From: Caldicellulosiruptor morganii
GTDB taxonomy: Bacteria; Bacillota; Thermoanaerobacteria; Caldicellulosiruptorales; Caldicellulosiruptoraceae
NCBI RefSeq assembly: GCF_026810225.1
Contig: NZ_CP113865.1
Location: forward strand, 1,322,001 to 1,386,000
Length of the DNA stretch: 64,000 bases
Reading direction: 5' to 3'
A program made the translations under genes and the position numbers. Of this stretch, positions 50,755 through 60,250 are shown piece after piece; the stretch's first letter is position 1; each line of letters opens with the position of its first letter. Under the pieces are notes generated by a model, which saw only the letters and a program-made list of their open reading frames with translations, was not told the origin of the DNA and did not search any database.

Positions 50755-52899
50755 TCAACCAATCTTTCTGAGATTTGCATATGACAAAAGCAATCTCTTT
50801 TGACCATAATTTTCAAACTCTATTAATACCTCATTTAAGTCCTCTGACAAAGATAATACCTTCCCAATACCAAATCTGTTGTGCTGAATTATATCGCCAA
50901 CAGCCAAAGAATCTTTTGTAACACTTTGCTGATTTTCATTAAAACTCATATCAGAAAAATTTATTTTCCTCAGCGGTGTATAAACCTGCTGAATATAATT
51001 TGCAGGAATTTCATCAAGAAAACACGACCTCTGTCTTGATGAAAATCTACCAAAAACTCTTCTGTTGTTTGCATAAGTCAACACCAAAAACTTCTTTGCC
51101 CTTGTTATTGCAACATAACAAAGTCTTCTTTCTTCTTCAAGTTCTTCCTTCATCCCATTTATGTCCTCTGCTCTCAAAAGAGGAAACAGTCCTTCTTCAA
51201 GTCCGGTTAAGAATACAACATCAAACTCAAGCCCCTTTGCTGCATGAATGGTCATCAACAAAACCCTGTCTTCTTTTTGAGCTTCATCTTCTTCAAAGCT
51301 CAGAGTAATAGAATTTAAAAAGTTCTGCAGGCTTTTGTCTTCATTTTCTTCTTCGAATACAGCGGCCGCACTGATTAGCTGTTCCAGATTCTTTACCCTC
51401 TGGAAATCCTCTTCGTTCTTGCTTGAAAGTAGAGTTTCCATATATTTTGTTTTATCCAGAACAAGCTTTATTACCTCAACCACAGATTTTGAATCAGCTT
51501 CAGCCCTGATATCTTCTAAAAGAAAAATAAATTCATTTAACTTGAGATATGTTCGTCTGTCAAACTCCATAGCTCCTCTTTCTTTTAATAAGCTGTAAGC
51601 AGATATTCCATACTCATCACTTAAAACCTTTATTTTCTCAACTGTGCCTGGACCTATTCCTCTTTTGGGAACATTTATTATTCTGAACAAACTCAAATTG
51701 TCATGCGGATTGGTCACAAGCCTCAAATATGCAATTATATCCTTTATCTCTTTCCTTTCAAAAAACCTTAAACTTCCCACAACCTTATAAGGTATAGCGT
51801 GAGACGAAAGAGCATTCTCAAAGTTTAACGATTGAGCGTTTGTTCTATAAAGAATCCCTATTTCAGATGGTTTAACTCCACTTTGAATAAGATTTTTTAT
51901 CGACATTGATACAAAATTTGCCTCATCAATTTCATCAAATGCTGTATAAAGATAAATTTTTTCACCTTCGTTATTTTCTGTCCAGAGTTTTTTTTCTTTT
52001 CGGGAAGTATTATTTTTAATAACTTCATTGGCGACAGACAAGATTGTCTTGGTAGAACGGTAATTTCTTTCAAGCTTTATCACTTTTGCATCACTGAACA
52101 CATTTTCAAACTCTAAAATATTTCTTACATTTGCTCCTCTGAAGCTATAAATACTCTGATCATCATCTCCCACAACACAGATATTTCTATGTTTTTGTGC
52201 AAGCAAATAAATTAACTTAAATTGTGCATCATTTGTATCTTGATATTCATCAACCAAGATATATTTAAACTTTTGCTGGTATCTTTCCAAGATATCCGGG
52301 TTTGTTCTAAAAAGAGTTATTGTATGGTAAATAAGATCGTCAAAGTCAAGCGCGTTATATTCTTTTAAAAGTTTGTTATAGAGCCTGTAAATTTCAACAA
52401 TCCGTGGATCTACATCTCCCATCTTATGGGTATCTGATGGAGATATTAGCATGTTCTTGAAATTACTGATCTGTCTTGACACATACCTGAGTTCAAGTCT
52501 GTCCTGGTCTATATTTAGCTTTTCAAAACACTCTTTTAATAACTGATGTCTATCCTGCATATCAAATATTACAAAATTGTTTGAAAATCCTATGCTATGT
52601 GCTTCCATTCTAAGTATCCTTGCGCACGCAGAGTGAAAAGTGGATATCCACATCTCTGAGAAAGACTCTATGCCTACAAGTTTTTTTATACGTTCTTTCA
52701 TTTCATCTGCTGCTTTGTTAGTAAATGTTATAGCCAGTATATTACCTGGTTTTGCCAATCCCATATTCAATATATATGCAATTCTGTATGTTATTACTCT
52801 TGTCTTCCCTGAACCTGCTCCTGCCAATACTAAAAGCGGTCCTTCTGTAGAAAGAACCGCCTCTAACTGTTGCTGGTTTAATTCCTTCAGCCATTCCAT
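50755..52899 (-). CDS. pcrA: ATP-dependent DNA helicase PcrA/UvrD
   Basis: This SF1A 3'-5' helicase acts in repair and in plasmid or fork maintenance. The 714 residues contain the Q-motif start LNQQQLEAVLSTEGPLLVLAG, Walker A GAGSGKTRVI, motif II VDEYQDTND and motif III DDDQSIYSFRGA. Motif IV LERNYRST, motif V TIHAAKGLEFDVV and motif VI VAITRAKK follow. A C-terminal Tudor-like RNAP-contact segment (VGDIIQHNRFGIGKVL) is present. It follows pheT by 5 bases. Confidence 0.96.
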   Translation of the reverse strand: MEWLKELNQQQLEAVLSTEGPLLVLAGAGSGKTRVITYRIAYILNMGLAKPGNILAITFTNKAADEMKERIKKLVGIESFSEMWISTFHSACARILRMEAHSIGFSNNFVIFDMQDRHQLLKECFEKLNIDQDRLELRYVSRQISNFKNMLISPSDTHKMGDVDPRIVEIYRLYNKLLKEYNALDFDDLIYHTITLFRTNPDILERYQQKFKYILVDEYQDTNDAQFKLIYLLAQKHRNICVVGDDDQSIYSFRGANVRNILEFENVFSDAKVIKLERNYRSTKTILSVANEVIKNNTSRKEKKLWTENNEGEKIYLYTAFDEIDEANFVSMSIKNLIQSGVKPSEIGILYRTNAQSLNFENALSSHAIPYKVVGSLRFFERKEIKDIIAYLRLVTNPHDNLSLFRIINVPKRGIGPGTVEKIKVLSDEYGISAYSLLKERGAMEFDRRTYLKLNEFIFLLEDIRAEADSKSVVEVIKLVLDKTKYMETLLSSKNEEDFQRVKNLEQLISAAAVFEEENEDKSLQNFLNSITLSFEEDEAQKEDRVLLMTIHAAKGLEFDVVFLTGLEEGLFPLLRAEDINGMKEELEEERRLCYVAITRAKKFLVLTYANNRRVFGRFSSRQRSCFLDEIPANYIQQVYTPLRKINFSDMSFNENQQSVTKDSLAVGDIIQHNRFGIGKVLSLSEDLNEVLIEFENYGQKRLLLSYANLRKIG

Positions 52900-52904
52900 T
52901 TTAT

Positions 52905-55280
52905 CTACTGCTCCCTCAGAACAATATTGTATTTTTTCAAATCATCCAGGATTCTCTCTTGAATGATCAGAATATCATCATCCGACAAAGTCTTTTCCTT
53001 TGACCTGAACACTGCTTTGTATGCATAGCTTTTAAACCCTTCTTTGATTTGTTGACCTTTATACACATCAAACAGATAAAACTCTTCCAAAATTTCTGAT
53101 GCATACTTTTTGAATATTTCTTCAATTACCCTGCTCTCAATTTCATCGGGTACCAAAAATGCATAGTCTCTTTCAACCGCAGGATACTTGGGAAGAGGCG
53201 TATATTTCTTATCCTTCTTTTCAACTTCTAAAAGCGCGTCAATATACACCTCAGCAAATATTGCTCTTGTTTGAATATCAAACTTTTCCAGAATATCAGG
53301 ATGTACCTCACCAATATATCCTATTAATATATCTTTTGATACAATTTTAGCTGATCTTGTTGGATGCAAATTCAAATTCGCATGATCAGAGGAAAATTCT
53401 ATATCTTTAATCCTTAGCATATCAAAAAGGTTCTCCAGGATTCCTTTTACAAAATAAAAATCCTGCCCTGCGTTGCCCAAAGCTAATACAAGTTTCTCTT
53501 CTGGAAGTTTGTCAGCAGATTTTTTGAAAACAGGTGCAATTTCAAATATCTTAATATCCTTTATATTCCGTGAAAGATTTAAATAAAGAGTTTTAAGAAT
53601 AGAACTCAAAAGCTGCATTCTCATGATGGAAAAATCCTCGCCAAGAGGATTTAAAATTTTAACTGCATCATCCAATTTGTATCCTTTCAAGATTTCATAT
53701 ATTTTGGGTGATTCAAATGAATAAGAATAAACCTCATAATAACCACTGTTTGCAAGAAAACTTCTGATATCACTTACCATCTTCTGCTTTTGAGTAAGAC
53801 CTGAAGAAATTGCATTTCCCATATAAACCCTTGAAGGAATTTTATCATAACCATAGATTCTTATTACCTCTTCAGATATATCAGCCATATCTGCTATATC
53901 AACTCTAAAGGGCGGAACCACAAAAACTCCCTTTTCCTTATCGTAAGAAATTTCCAGTCTATTTAGAATATCTATAATTTCATCCTGTGGAATACTCACT
54001 CCAAGCAACCTTTCTGTATAGGAAAAGTCAGCTTTTACTGTTACTTGCTGCTGAATATCCAAATAAGTGTCTATAGCTCCTTTTACAACCTCGCCTGCAC
54101 CTATTTGTTCAATTAGAGCACATGCTCGTTGGATTGCAACCTCTGCAAAATAAGGACTCAGGCCTTTTTCAAACCTATTTGAAGCTTCTGTTCTGAGCCC
54201 CAAATATCTCGAGGTTCTTCGTACCATTGCAGGATTGAATGTGGCAGCTTCAAGGAGTACTGTAGTGGTATTTTGGTCAACCTCTGTGTCCAAGCCACCC
54301 ATTACACCAGCTACTGCAATTGCCCTGTCTTCATCTGCAATAACTATATCCACTGTCCTCAGTGTCCTTTTTACACCGTCAAGAGTGGTAATCTCTTCAC
54401 CATCTTTTGCAAGCCTTACAAATACACTTCTTCCATGAATTTTACTTAGATCAAATGCATGAAGAGGCTGCCCTATCTCAAGCATAACATAGTTTGTAAC
54501 ATCGACAATATTATTTATTGGTCGAATACCACAGGCAACAAGCCTCTTTCTAAGCCACTGTGGAGATGGTCCAATTTTGACATTCTTTATAACTTTACCT
54601 ATATATCTTTTGCAGATATTTCTGTTTTGAATTTCAATTTTATCAAGATAATTCTCAATTTTATCTTCAGTCTCATTATAGGTTATGCTTGGAAATTTCA
54701 AATCTGTCTTCAAAACTGCTGCAATCTCCCTTGCCAAACCCACAATGCTCAAGCAATCAGGTCTATTGGAGGTTATTTCAAAGTCTATGATAATATCATC
54801 TATCCCCAAGGCTTTTTTGATGTCAGTACCAAGTTTTTCATCATCCATACCCTCAAGAATAAAAATACCACTTTCATCTGCATAAGGAAACTCAGCACTT
54901 GTTAGCCCCAGTTCATATAAGGAGCAAAGCATACCTTCTGAAACAACACCCTTGAATTCCATTTTGTTAATCTCTTTGCCATTTGCAATGGTTGCGCCAA
55001 TTTTTGCAACAGGAACAAAAGCACCCCTGTAAACATTTTTAGCCGCCGTGATAATTGTCAAAACTTCATCTTTTATATCAACCCTGCAAACAGACAGGTT
55101 AGGGTTTTCTGGGTGCGAAGATATTTCTATTATTTTCCCTACAACTACATTCCTAACAGAATCAAGTCTTTTCTCATAACCTTCAACTTTTGTTCCGGTC
55201 ATTGTGAGATTTTCAACAAGTTTATCTACTTCGCAGTTTATATCCACAAGACTTTTCAGCCACTCAAGAGATACCTTCAA
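52905..55280 (-). CDS. pheT: Phenylalanyl-tRNA synthetase beta chain
   Basis: The 791 residues comprise an N-terminal EMAP-like tRNA-binding domain (VVGKIIEISSHPENPNLSVCRVD), the B3/B4 editing domain, B5 (GVSIPQDEIIDILNRLEI), a catalytic-like core and a C-terminal FDX-ACB anticodon domain (PLPKYPAVERDYAFLV). With PheS it forms the alpha2-beta2 enzyme. It lies 34 bases after pheS. No T-box or pheL leader is seen before the pair. Confidence 0.96.
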   Translation of the reverse strand: MKVSLEWLKSLVDINCEVDKLVENLTMTGTKVEGYEKRLDSVRNVVVGKIIEISSHPENPNLSVCRVDIKDEVLTIITAAKNVYRGAFVPVAKIGATIANGKEINKMEFKGVVSEGMLCSLYELGLTSAEFPYADESGIFILEGMDDEKLGTDIKKALGIDDIIIDFEITSNRPDCLSIVGLAREIAAVLKTDLKFPSITYNETEDKIENYLDKIEIQNRNICKRYIGKVIKNVKIGPSPQWLRKRLVACGIRPINNIVDVTNYVMLEIGQPLHAFDLSKIHGRSVFVRLAKDGEEITTLDGVKRTLRTVDIVIADEDRAIAVAGVMGGLDTEVDQNTTTVLLEAATFNPAMVRRTSRYLGLRTEASNRFEKGLSPYFAEVAIQRACALIEQIGAGEVVKGAIDTYLDIQQQVTVKADFSYTERLLGVSIPQDEIIDILNRLEISYDKEKGVFVVPPFRVDIADMADISEEVIRIYGYDKIPSRVYMGNAISSGLTQKQKMVSDIRSFLANSGYYEVYSYSFESPKIYEILKGYKLDDAVKILNPLGEDFSIMRMQLLSSILKTLYLNLSRNIKDIKIFEIAPVFKKSADKLPEEKLVLALGNAGQDFYFVKGILENLFDMLRIKDIEFSSDHANLNLHPTRSAKIVSKDILIGYIGEVHPDILEKFDIQTRAIFAEVYIDALLEVEKKDKKYTPLPKYPAVERDYAFLVPDEIESRVIEEIFKKYASEILEEFYLFDVYKGQQIKEGFKSYAYKAVFRSKEKTLSDDDILIIQERILDDLKKYNIVLREQ

Positions 55281-55314
55281 AACTCTTCACTCCTTTTGTA
55301 AACTTTTTATGCTT

Positions 55315-56358
55315 TTATCTAAATTGTCTCAAAAACCTAAGGTCATTCTCATAAAAGAGTCTAATATCTTCAATTTCATATTTCAAAAGAGCTATTCTTT
55401 CAACACCCATACCAAATGCAAACCCGGTGTATTCATCCGGGTCAATCCCACAGTTTGCTAAAACCTTCCTGTGCACCATCCCTGCCCCCAATATCTCAAT
55501 CCATCCTTCTCCTTTGCATGTCCTGCAACCCTTTCCACCACAGAAGATACATGATATATCAACCTCAGCAGAAGGCTCTGTAAATGGAAAATGATGTGGT
55601 CTAAATCTTATTCGTGTTTGTTCACCAAAAAATCTCTTTGCAAAGACTTCAAGTGTCCCTTTCAAGTCAGCCATTGTAACCCCTTTATCAACAAAAAGCC
55701 CCTCTATTTGATGAAATATAGGTGAGTGTGTTGCATCAACCTCATCGGACCTGTAAACCCTTCCAGGAGAAATTATTTTGATCGGAGGCTTCTTGCTTTT
55801 CATAACTCGAATTTGAACAGGTGAGGTATGTGTCCTTAGCAAAACATCATCTGAAATATAAAAAGTATCCTGAGTATCACGGGCTGGATGGTCAGCAGGG
55901 ATATTCAAAGCTTCAAAATTGTAATAATCAAGCTCTACTTCAGGTCCTTCGGCAATCTCATATCCCATATTCAAAAATATTTCACTTATATCTTTCTGCA
56001 CCTGAGATAGTATGTGAATTGATCCTATTTCCACTCTTTTCCCGGGAATTGTAACATCAATTCTCTCTCTCTGTATTCTCCTTTGTTTTTCTTCTTCTTC
56101 GAATTTTACTCTCAAATGTTCTATTTGTTCTTCAATAAAGTCTTTCAATTCATTCAATTCTTTTCCAGCCTGTGCTCTCTTGTCGGGTGGAAGGCTGGAA
56201 AGCTCCTTTAACATATTCTTGACAATACCTTTTTTCCCTAAATATCTAACCTGAAATTCTTCAAGCTCTTTTAAATTCTTAACGTTTTCCATCTCATTCA
56301 TACACTGAGCCTTTAAATTGGAAAGATCAAAGTTCAAATCAAACACCACCTTTTTCAA
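55315..56358 (-). CDS. pheS: Phenylalanyl-tRNA synthetase alpha chain
   Basis: The 347 residues comprise an N-terminal coiled coil for tRNA binding and the class II core. Motif 2 is GRVYRSDEVDATHSPIFHQIEGL and motif 3 GFAFGMGVERIALLKY. A cysteine cluster CIFCGGKGCRTCKGEGW lies before motif 3, as in other thermophilic Firmicutes. The start overlaps the mtaB stop by 4 bases, so mtaB-pheS-pheT-pcrA form one run. Confidence 0.95.
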   Translation of the reverse strand: MKKVVFDLNFDLSNLKAQCMNEMENVKNLKELEEFQVRYLGKKGIVKNMLKELSSLPPDKRAQAGKELNELKDFIEEQIEHLRVKFEEEEKQRRIQRERIDVTIPGKRVEIGSIHILSQVQKDISEIFLNMGYEIAEGPEVELDYYNFEALNIPADHPARDTQDTFYISDDVLLRTHTSPVQIRVMKSKKPPIKIISPGRVYRSDEVDATHSPIFHQIEGLFVDKGVTMADLKGTLEVFAKRFFGEQTRIRFRPHHFPFTEPSAEVDISCIFCGGKGCRTCKGEGWIEILGAGMVHRKVLANCGIDPDEYTGFAFGMGVERIALLKYEIEDIRLFYENDLRFLRQFR

Positions 56359-57659
56359 ATTATTATCTTACCTATAACATACTCATCAAAAACCTGCGTT
56401 ACCTTAACTTTGTAGATTTCATTTAGCTTAATCGAGTCCTTTTTAGGAACAAGCGTGCGAATATAGTTGCCTGAGTATCCTTCAATATACCCTTCAATGC
56501 TTGAACTTTCTTCTACTAATACATCCAGTATTTTCCCCTCAAACCTTTTGTGAAAATTCAACGAAAGTTGCTTGGCTATGCTTTTTAAAATCTCACTTCT
56601 CTTATCTTTTTCTTGACTGCTCACTTGATCTGGCATATCATATGCCTTTGTACCTTTCTTCGGAGAAAATCTAAAAACATGAATTCTTGAAAATCCTATC
56701 TCCTGCACAAATTTTACTGTAATGTCAAAATCCTCATCACTCTCTCCTGGAAAGCCAACAATAATATCTGTTGTAAAACCAACATCTTCCCAATAATTTC
56801 TCACTGTATTTACAATTTTTCTGTACTCCTCAGTTGTATAATGCCTGTTCATCAGTCTCAAAATTTTATCGCTCCCGCTCTGAAGAGACAGATGCAGATG
56901 ATGGCATAGCTTCTCTATATTTACCAGTCTTCTTATAAAATCCTCTTTCATAACAATTGGCTCAAGTGAGCTCAGTCGAATTCTTTTTACTTTTTCGATC
57001 TTACTAATTTCTTCCACTACGTCAAGAAGTGTAATCTTATAATCCAAATCCTTACCGTATGCAGATATATTGATACCTGTGATTACAAATTCTTTATAGC
57101 CATTTGATGCAAGCCTTTCTACTTCTTCTAAAATGGAATCCAGACTCCTGCTGACAACAGAACCTCTTGCATATGGAATTATACAGTAAGAACAAAACTG
57201 TTCGCAACCCTCTTCTATTTTTATAAACGCTCTTGTTCTTTCACTAAATCCAGATACTTTTAACTCTTCAAAAATATCTCTTTTGTATTCATTGTTCACA
57301 TCCACAATCTTCTTCTTTTTCCTTAAATATTCAGTTACATATTCTAAAATTTTTTCCCTGTTTCTTGTACCAACAACTATATCAACTCCATCAATCTTTT
57401 GAACTTCCTGCGGATAGACCTGCGGATAACAACCCATAACCACTACTATACTGTCTGGGGAGATTTTTTTGGCTCGTTTTATTGCCTGCCTGGATTTTCT
57501 ATCACTAATATTTGTGACTGTGCACGTGTTTATAACGTAGATATCTGCCTGTTTATCAAAGTCTACTATCTCATAGCCAGCTTTTTTAAACCCTTCAGCA
57601 ATTGCCTGTGTTTCGTATTGGTTTACCTTGCACCCAAGTGTATAAAAAGCTACTTTCAA
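56355..57659 (-). CDS. mtaB: tRNA t6A37 methylthiotransferase MtaB
   Basis: This radical-SAM enzyme converts t6A to ms2t6A at tRNA position 37. The 434 residues have the N-terminal MTTase domain with three cluster cysteines (TLGCKVNQYE, NTCTVTN, VVMGCYPQVYP). The radical SAM motif EQFCSYCIIPYARG and a C-terminal TRAM domain follow. The start is a TTG at 57659 with GGAGG about 13 bases upstream. It heads the pheST-pcrA run. Confidence 0.93.
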   Translation of the reverse strand: MKVAFYTLGCKVNQYETQAIAEGFKKAGYEIVDFDKQADIYVINTCTVTNISDRKSRQAIKRAKKISPDSIVVVMGCYPQVYPQEVQKIDGVDIVVGTRNREKILEYVTEYLRKKKKIVDVNNEYKRDIFEELKVSGFSERTRAFIKIEEGCEQFCSYCIIPYARGSVVSRSLDSILEEVERLASNGYKEFVITGINISAYGKDLDYKITLLDVVEEISKIEKVKRIRLSSLEPIVMKEDFIRRLVNIEKLCHHLHLSLQSGSDKILRLMNRHYTTEEYRKIVNTVRNYWEDVGFTTDIIVGFPGESDEDFDITVKFVQEIGFSRIHVFRFSPKKGTKAYDMPDQVSSQEKDKRSEILKSIAKQLSLNFHKRFEGKILDVLVEESSSIEGYIEGYSGNYIRTLVPKKDSIKLNEIYKVKVTQVFDEYVIGKIII

Positions 57660-57813
57660 TGTATAGCTTTCACCTCCATATTTAACTTATATTATAATAT
57701 TTAACTCACAACAAATAAAGAGTCTCTGTTATCTTTCAGTATTTTTCACGAAAGTCGAAATAGATTGTTAGTTTTTAATGAAAAATGGGTATAGAAAATG
57801 TGTAAGAGGATTA

Positions 57814-57842
57814 TTGATTTGCGCTTCAAAAATATGTATGAT
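57814..57842 (+). promoter_or_regulatory. Promoter for the HPr-like gene
   Basis: TTGATT (57814-57819) and TATGAT (57837-57842) are 17 bases apart, 45 bases before the start codon. With a terminator after the gene this makes a single-gene transcription unit. Confidence 0.6.
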
Positions 57843-57886
57843 AATAAATGTGAGTCTTATTTTAGCTTTGAAGGGAGGAATTTAAA

Positions 57887-58117
57887 ATGAAAACAGTAAC
57901 AGTAAGACTAAACACAATCGATGCTGTTAAGAATTTTGTGAACATTGTAAGCAAATATCCATTTGACATTGACTTAACATCCGGCAGGTATGTGGTTGAT
58001 GCAAAGTCAATTATGGGTATTTTCAGCCTTGACCTCAGCAAACCCATTAAGGTAGAAATCCATTCGGACAATTGCGAGGACCTTCTGAAAGAACTTGAAC
58101 CGTTTATGGAAAAGTAA
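57887..58117 (+). CDS. HPr-like protein without the active-site histidine (Crh-like)
   Basis: The 76 residues have the HPr fold. The regulatory serine region AKSIMGIFSLDLS is well kept (Ser41, equivalent to Ser46 of HPr). The GIHARPA active site around His15 is missing; the segment reads NTIDAVKNFVNIV. It cannot carry PTS phosphate but could be phosphorylated by HPr kinase and act with CcpA, like Crh. It has its own promoter and terminator and a strong GGGAGG ribosome site, and it is one of the few host genes on the plus strand. Confidence 0.85.
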   Translation: MKTVTVRLNTIDAVKNFVNIVSKYPFDIDLTSGRYVVDAKSIMGIFSLDLSKPIKVEIHSDNCEDLLKELEPFMEK

Positions 58118-58163
58118 AAATAAATTTAGCGTGGACTTGTTGCCACGCTAAATTTATTTCTTT
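58118..58163 (+). terminator. Intrinsic terminator of the HPr-like gene
   Basis: A perfect 17-pair hairpin joins 58118-58134 to 58143-58159 (core TTTAGCGTGG and CCACGCTAAA) with an 8-base loop, followed by a T-rich tract. Confidence 0.85.
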
Positions 58164-58481
58164 ATTATTTTCTTTTTTTAAAGAATTTTTTGAGTATATC
58201 AAAGAATGTATTTTTATGAAATTCTTGCAGAATGGCAATGGGAGAATATTAAAATTAATAAATATTAAAATTAATATCTGTCTTAATAACTTCAGCCTCT
58301 TAAATATAAGCTAAGCACCTTATTTTGTTCTTCAAAATTTTGCTATATTATTAGGTAGACCAACTTATTTATTTTTATTTTTTGTAATAAATAGCTTGAC
58401 CAACCTGAACATTTATAAAATTACTCCCCCCAACAATTCTACTCTGAATCTTAAGTAGATATGAGTAAGCTTTCATTGTTT
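58164..58481. other. Non-coding AT-rich gap between HPr-like gene and aroC
   Basis: There is no ORF with a ribosome site and no strong hairpin. The only regular feature is a two-copy direct repeat, AATATTAAAATTAAT at 58245-58259 and 58261-58275 (16-base period). The aroC 3' end borders it on the right with no clear terminator. Confidence 0.6.
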
Positions 58482-59627
58482 TCATTCTTTATACAATCTT
58501 TTGTAATTATCTACCATAACATCCAACGAATCGCCTGACAGGCGCTCAATCAAACTGTTTGCCAATACATAGGCAACAGCTGCTCTCATCACAACACTTC
58601 CGGCCGGCACAGCACAGGTATCAGACCTTTCAACTGCTGCTTCTTTTTCTTTTAAATCTTGTAAATCCACACTTCTAAGGGGCTTATACAATGTTGGAAT
58701 TGGTTTGAAGGCTGCTCTTATTACAATATCCATACCATTCGAAATTCCACCTTCAATACCACCTGCATTGTTTGTCTTCCTATAAAAGCCTTTTTGTTCA
58801 TCGAAAAAGATTTCATCATGTACTTCACTGCCAAATCTTCTTGCTGCTTCAAAACCCATTCCAATCTCAACACCCTTTACAGACTGGATGCTCATGACAG
58901 CCTGAGCAATAAGTCCATCAAGTTTCCTATCCCAGTGTACATGACTTCCAAGCCCAAAAGGTACATTTTTGCAAATTACTTCAGCAACACCTCCAACACT
59001 GTCCCCCGCTTTCTTTGCTGTTTCTATTACTTTTTTCATATCATTTTCAACCTCTCTGTCAATACAAAAAAGTTCTGAATCCTGTGCTTTTTCAAATAAA
59101 CCTATATCATCAAAACTGTACTCTTTTCTTATTCTAACCCCACCTATCTCAATAACATGATTGTAAAGCTTTATTTCAAACACTCTTAAAAGCTCTTCAC
59201 ATAAAGCTCCTATCGCAACTCTCATAGCAGTCTCACGTGCACTTGCCCTCTCTAAAACCGGCCTTGCATCATCAAACCCGTATTTAAGACACCCCGGCAA
59301 GTCAGCATGACCAGGTCGAGGTATTGTGACTTTTTTGACCTCTGTGTCACACGAAATTGGATCCATGTATTGTTGCCAATTTACATAGTCTTTGTTTTCT
59401 ATCATTATTGTAATAGGTGCACCTGTTGTGTACGAGTTTCTCACACCTGACAGAATTATGGCCCTGTCTTTTTCAATCTCCATCCTTTTACCTCTACCAT
59501 ACCCTCGCTGGCGAAGTTCTAACAGCCTATTAATATTCTCAATATTTATTTTCACATTTGCAGGGAATCCTTCGAGAATTCCTATTAGACACTTTCCGTG
59601 TGTTTCGCCTGCATCCAAAAATCTCAT
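58482..59627 (-). CDS. aroC: Chorismate synthase
   Basis: The enzyme converts EPSP to chorismate using reduced FMN, the last shared step to aromatic amino acids. The 381 residues contain the N-terminal FLDAGETHGKCLIGILEGFPA, GRGKRMEIEKDRA, RPGHADLPGCLKYGFDDARPVLERASARETAMRVA and NNAGGIEGGISNGMDIVIRAA. The ATG at 59627 has GAGGTG 6 bases upstream; a GTG at 59636 overlaps that site. It stands alone, away from other aro genes; aroH is at 14 kb. Confidence 0.95.
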   Translation of the reverse strand: MRFLDAGETHGKCLIGILEGFPANVKINIENINRLLELRQRGYGRGKRMEIEKDRAIILSGVRNSYTTGAPITIMIENKDYVNWQQYMDPISCDTEVKKVTIPRPGHADLPGCLKYGFDDARPVLERASARETAMRVAIGALCEELLRVFEIKLYNHVIEIGGVRIRKEYSFDDIGLFEKAQDSELFCIDREVENDMKKVIETAKKAGDSVGGVAEVICKNVPFGLGSHVHWDRKLDGLIAQAVMSIQSVKGVEIGMGFEAARRFGSEVHDEIFFDEQKGFYRKTNNAGGIEGGISNGMDIVIRAAFKPIPTLYKPLRSVDLQDLKEKEAAVERSDTCAVPAGSVVMRAAVAYVLANSLIERLSGDSLDVMVDNYKRLYKE

Positions 59628-59732
59628 TTTTTTCACCTCGAGAAAAAATAATTTTACTTTTCTGCAAAAAAAGAATTTGCAATAAATATAATATTAAATG
59701 AACACAGTTTTTCAGAAAAAGCAATCTTTACA

Positions 59733-60246
59733 ATGAGAAGAAAATTATTAAGCTCAATTTTTGTTATATCAGTTATTTACATTATTCTCACTATCTTTGT
59801 TATGAAAAGCTCAAATCAGCATATATATGTCTATCATGAACCTTCACTGTTGAAAACAAATTTTGGACAATCCAAATATTTTTCAATCGTCGGACATCTC
59901 AAGGTAAGCCTTGAAAAGGTAACAAAAGAAAAATACTTTATAACCTATTCCCAGGTTGCAGGAAATCAAAGCTATTTTGGTTTAACACTTATCATTGAAG
60001 ACTTAGCAAAAAAATATTGATAAATCGGAATTTGAATATATCTACATTCAAGATGCAAACACACTAAAAAAGTTTTACCCTATTCCGTACTATGAAATTG
60101 AAAATTCCCTTGTTGATAGTTCTATTGGATACAAAGCAAAATTCTATGCCAAATTTCTACCTCTAACCTACCAAACATCATCTATCAACATTTATTTTAA
60201 ATTTTCTGGCAAACTCTTTTTATTAAACAATGTGAATATAAGATGA
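59733..60246 (+). pseudogene. Small exported protein gene with one-base frameshift
   Basis: The first frame encodes an N-terminal membrane anchor or signal (KLLSSIFVISVIYIILTIFVM) and a short domain ending at a TGA at 60018. At a run of seven As (60008-60014) one extra A would join it to an open frame that continues IDKSEFEYIYIQDANTLKKF and ends at 60246, giving about 171 residues. The second frame keeps protein-like composition with no early stop. No family is recognised. The gene converges on the beta-CASP gene with only 4 bases between them. Confidence 0.6.
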
Positions 60247-60250
60247 AAAC

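Noticed and set aside
56359-57660. T-box or leader peptide for pheST
   Set aside because: pheS overlaps the end of mtaB and no suitable leader is found before mtaB.
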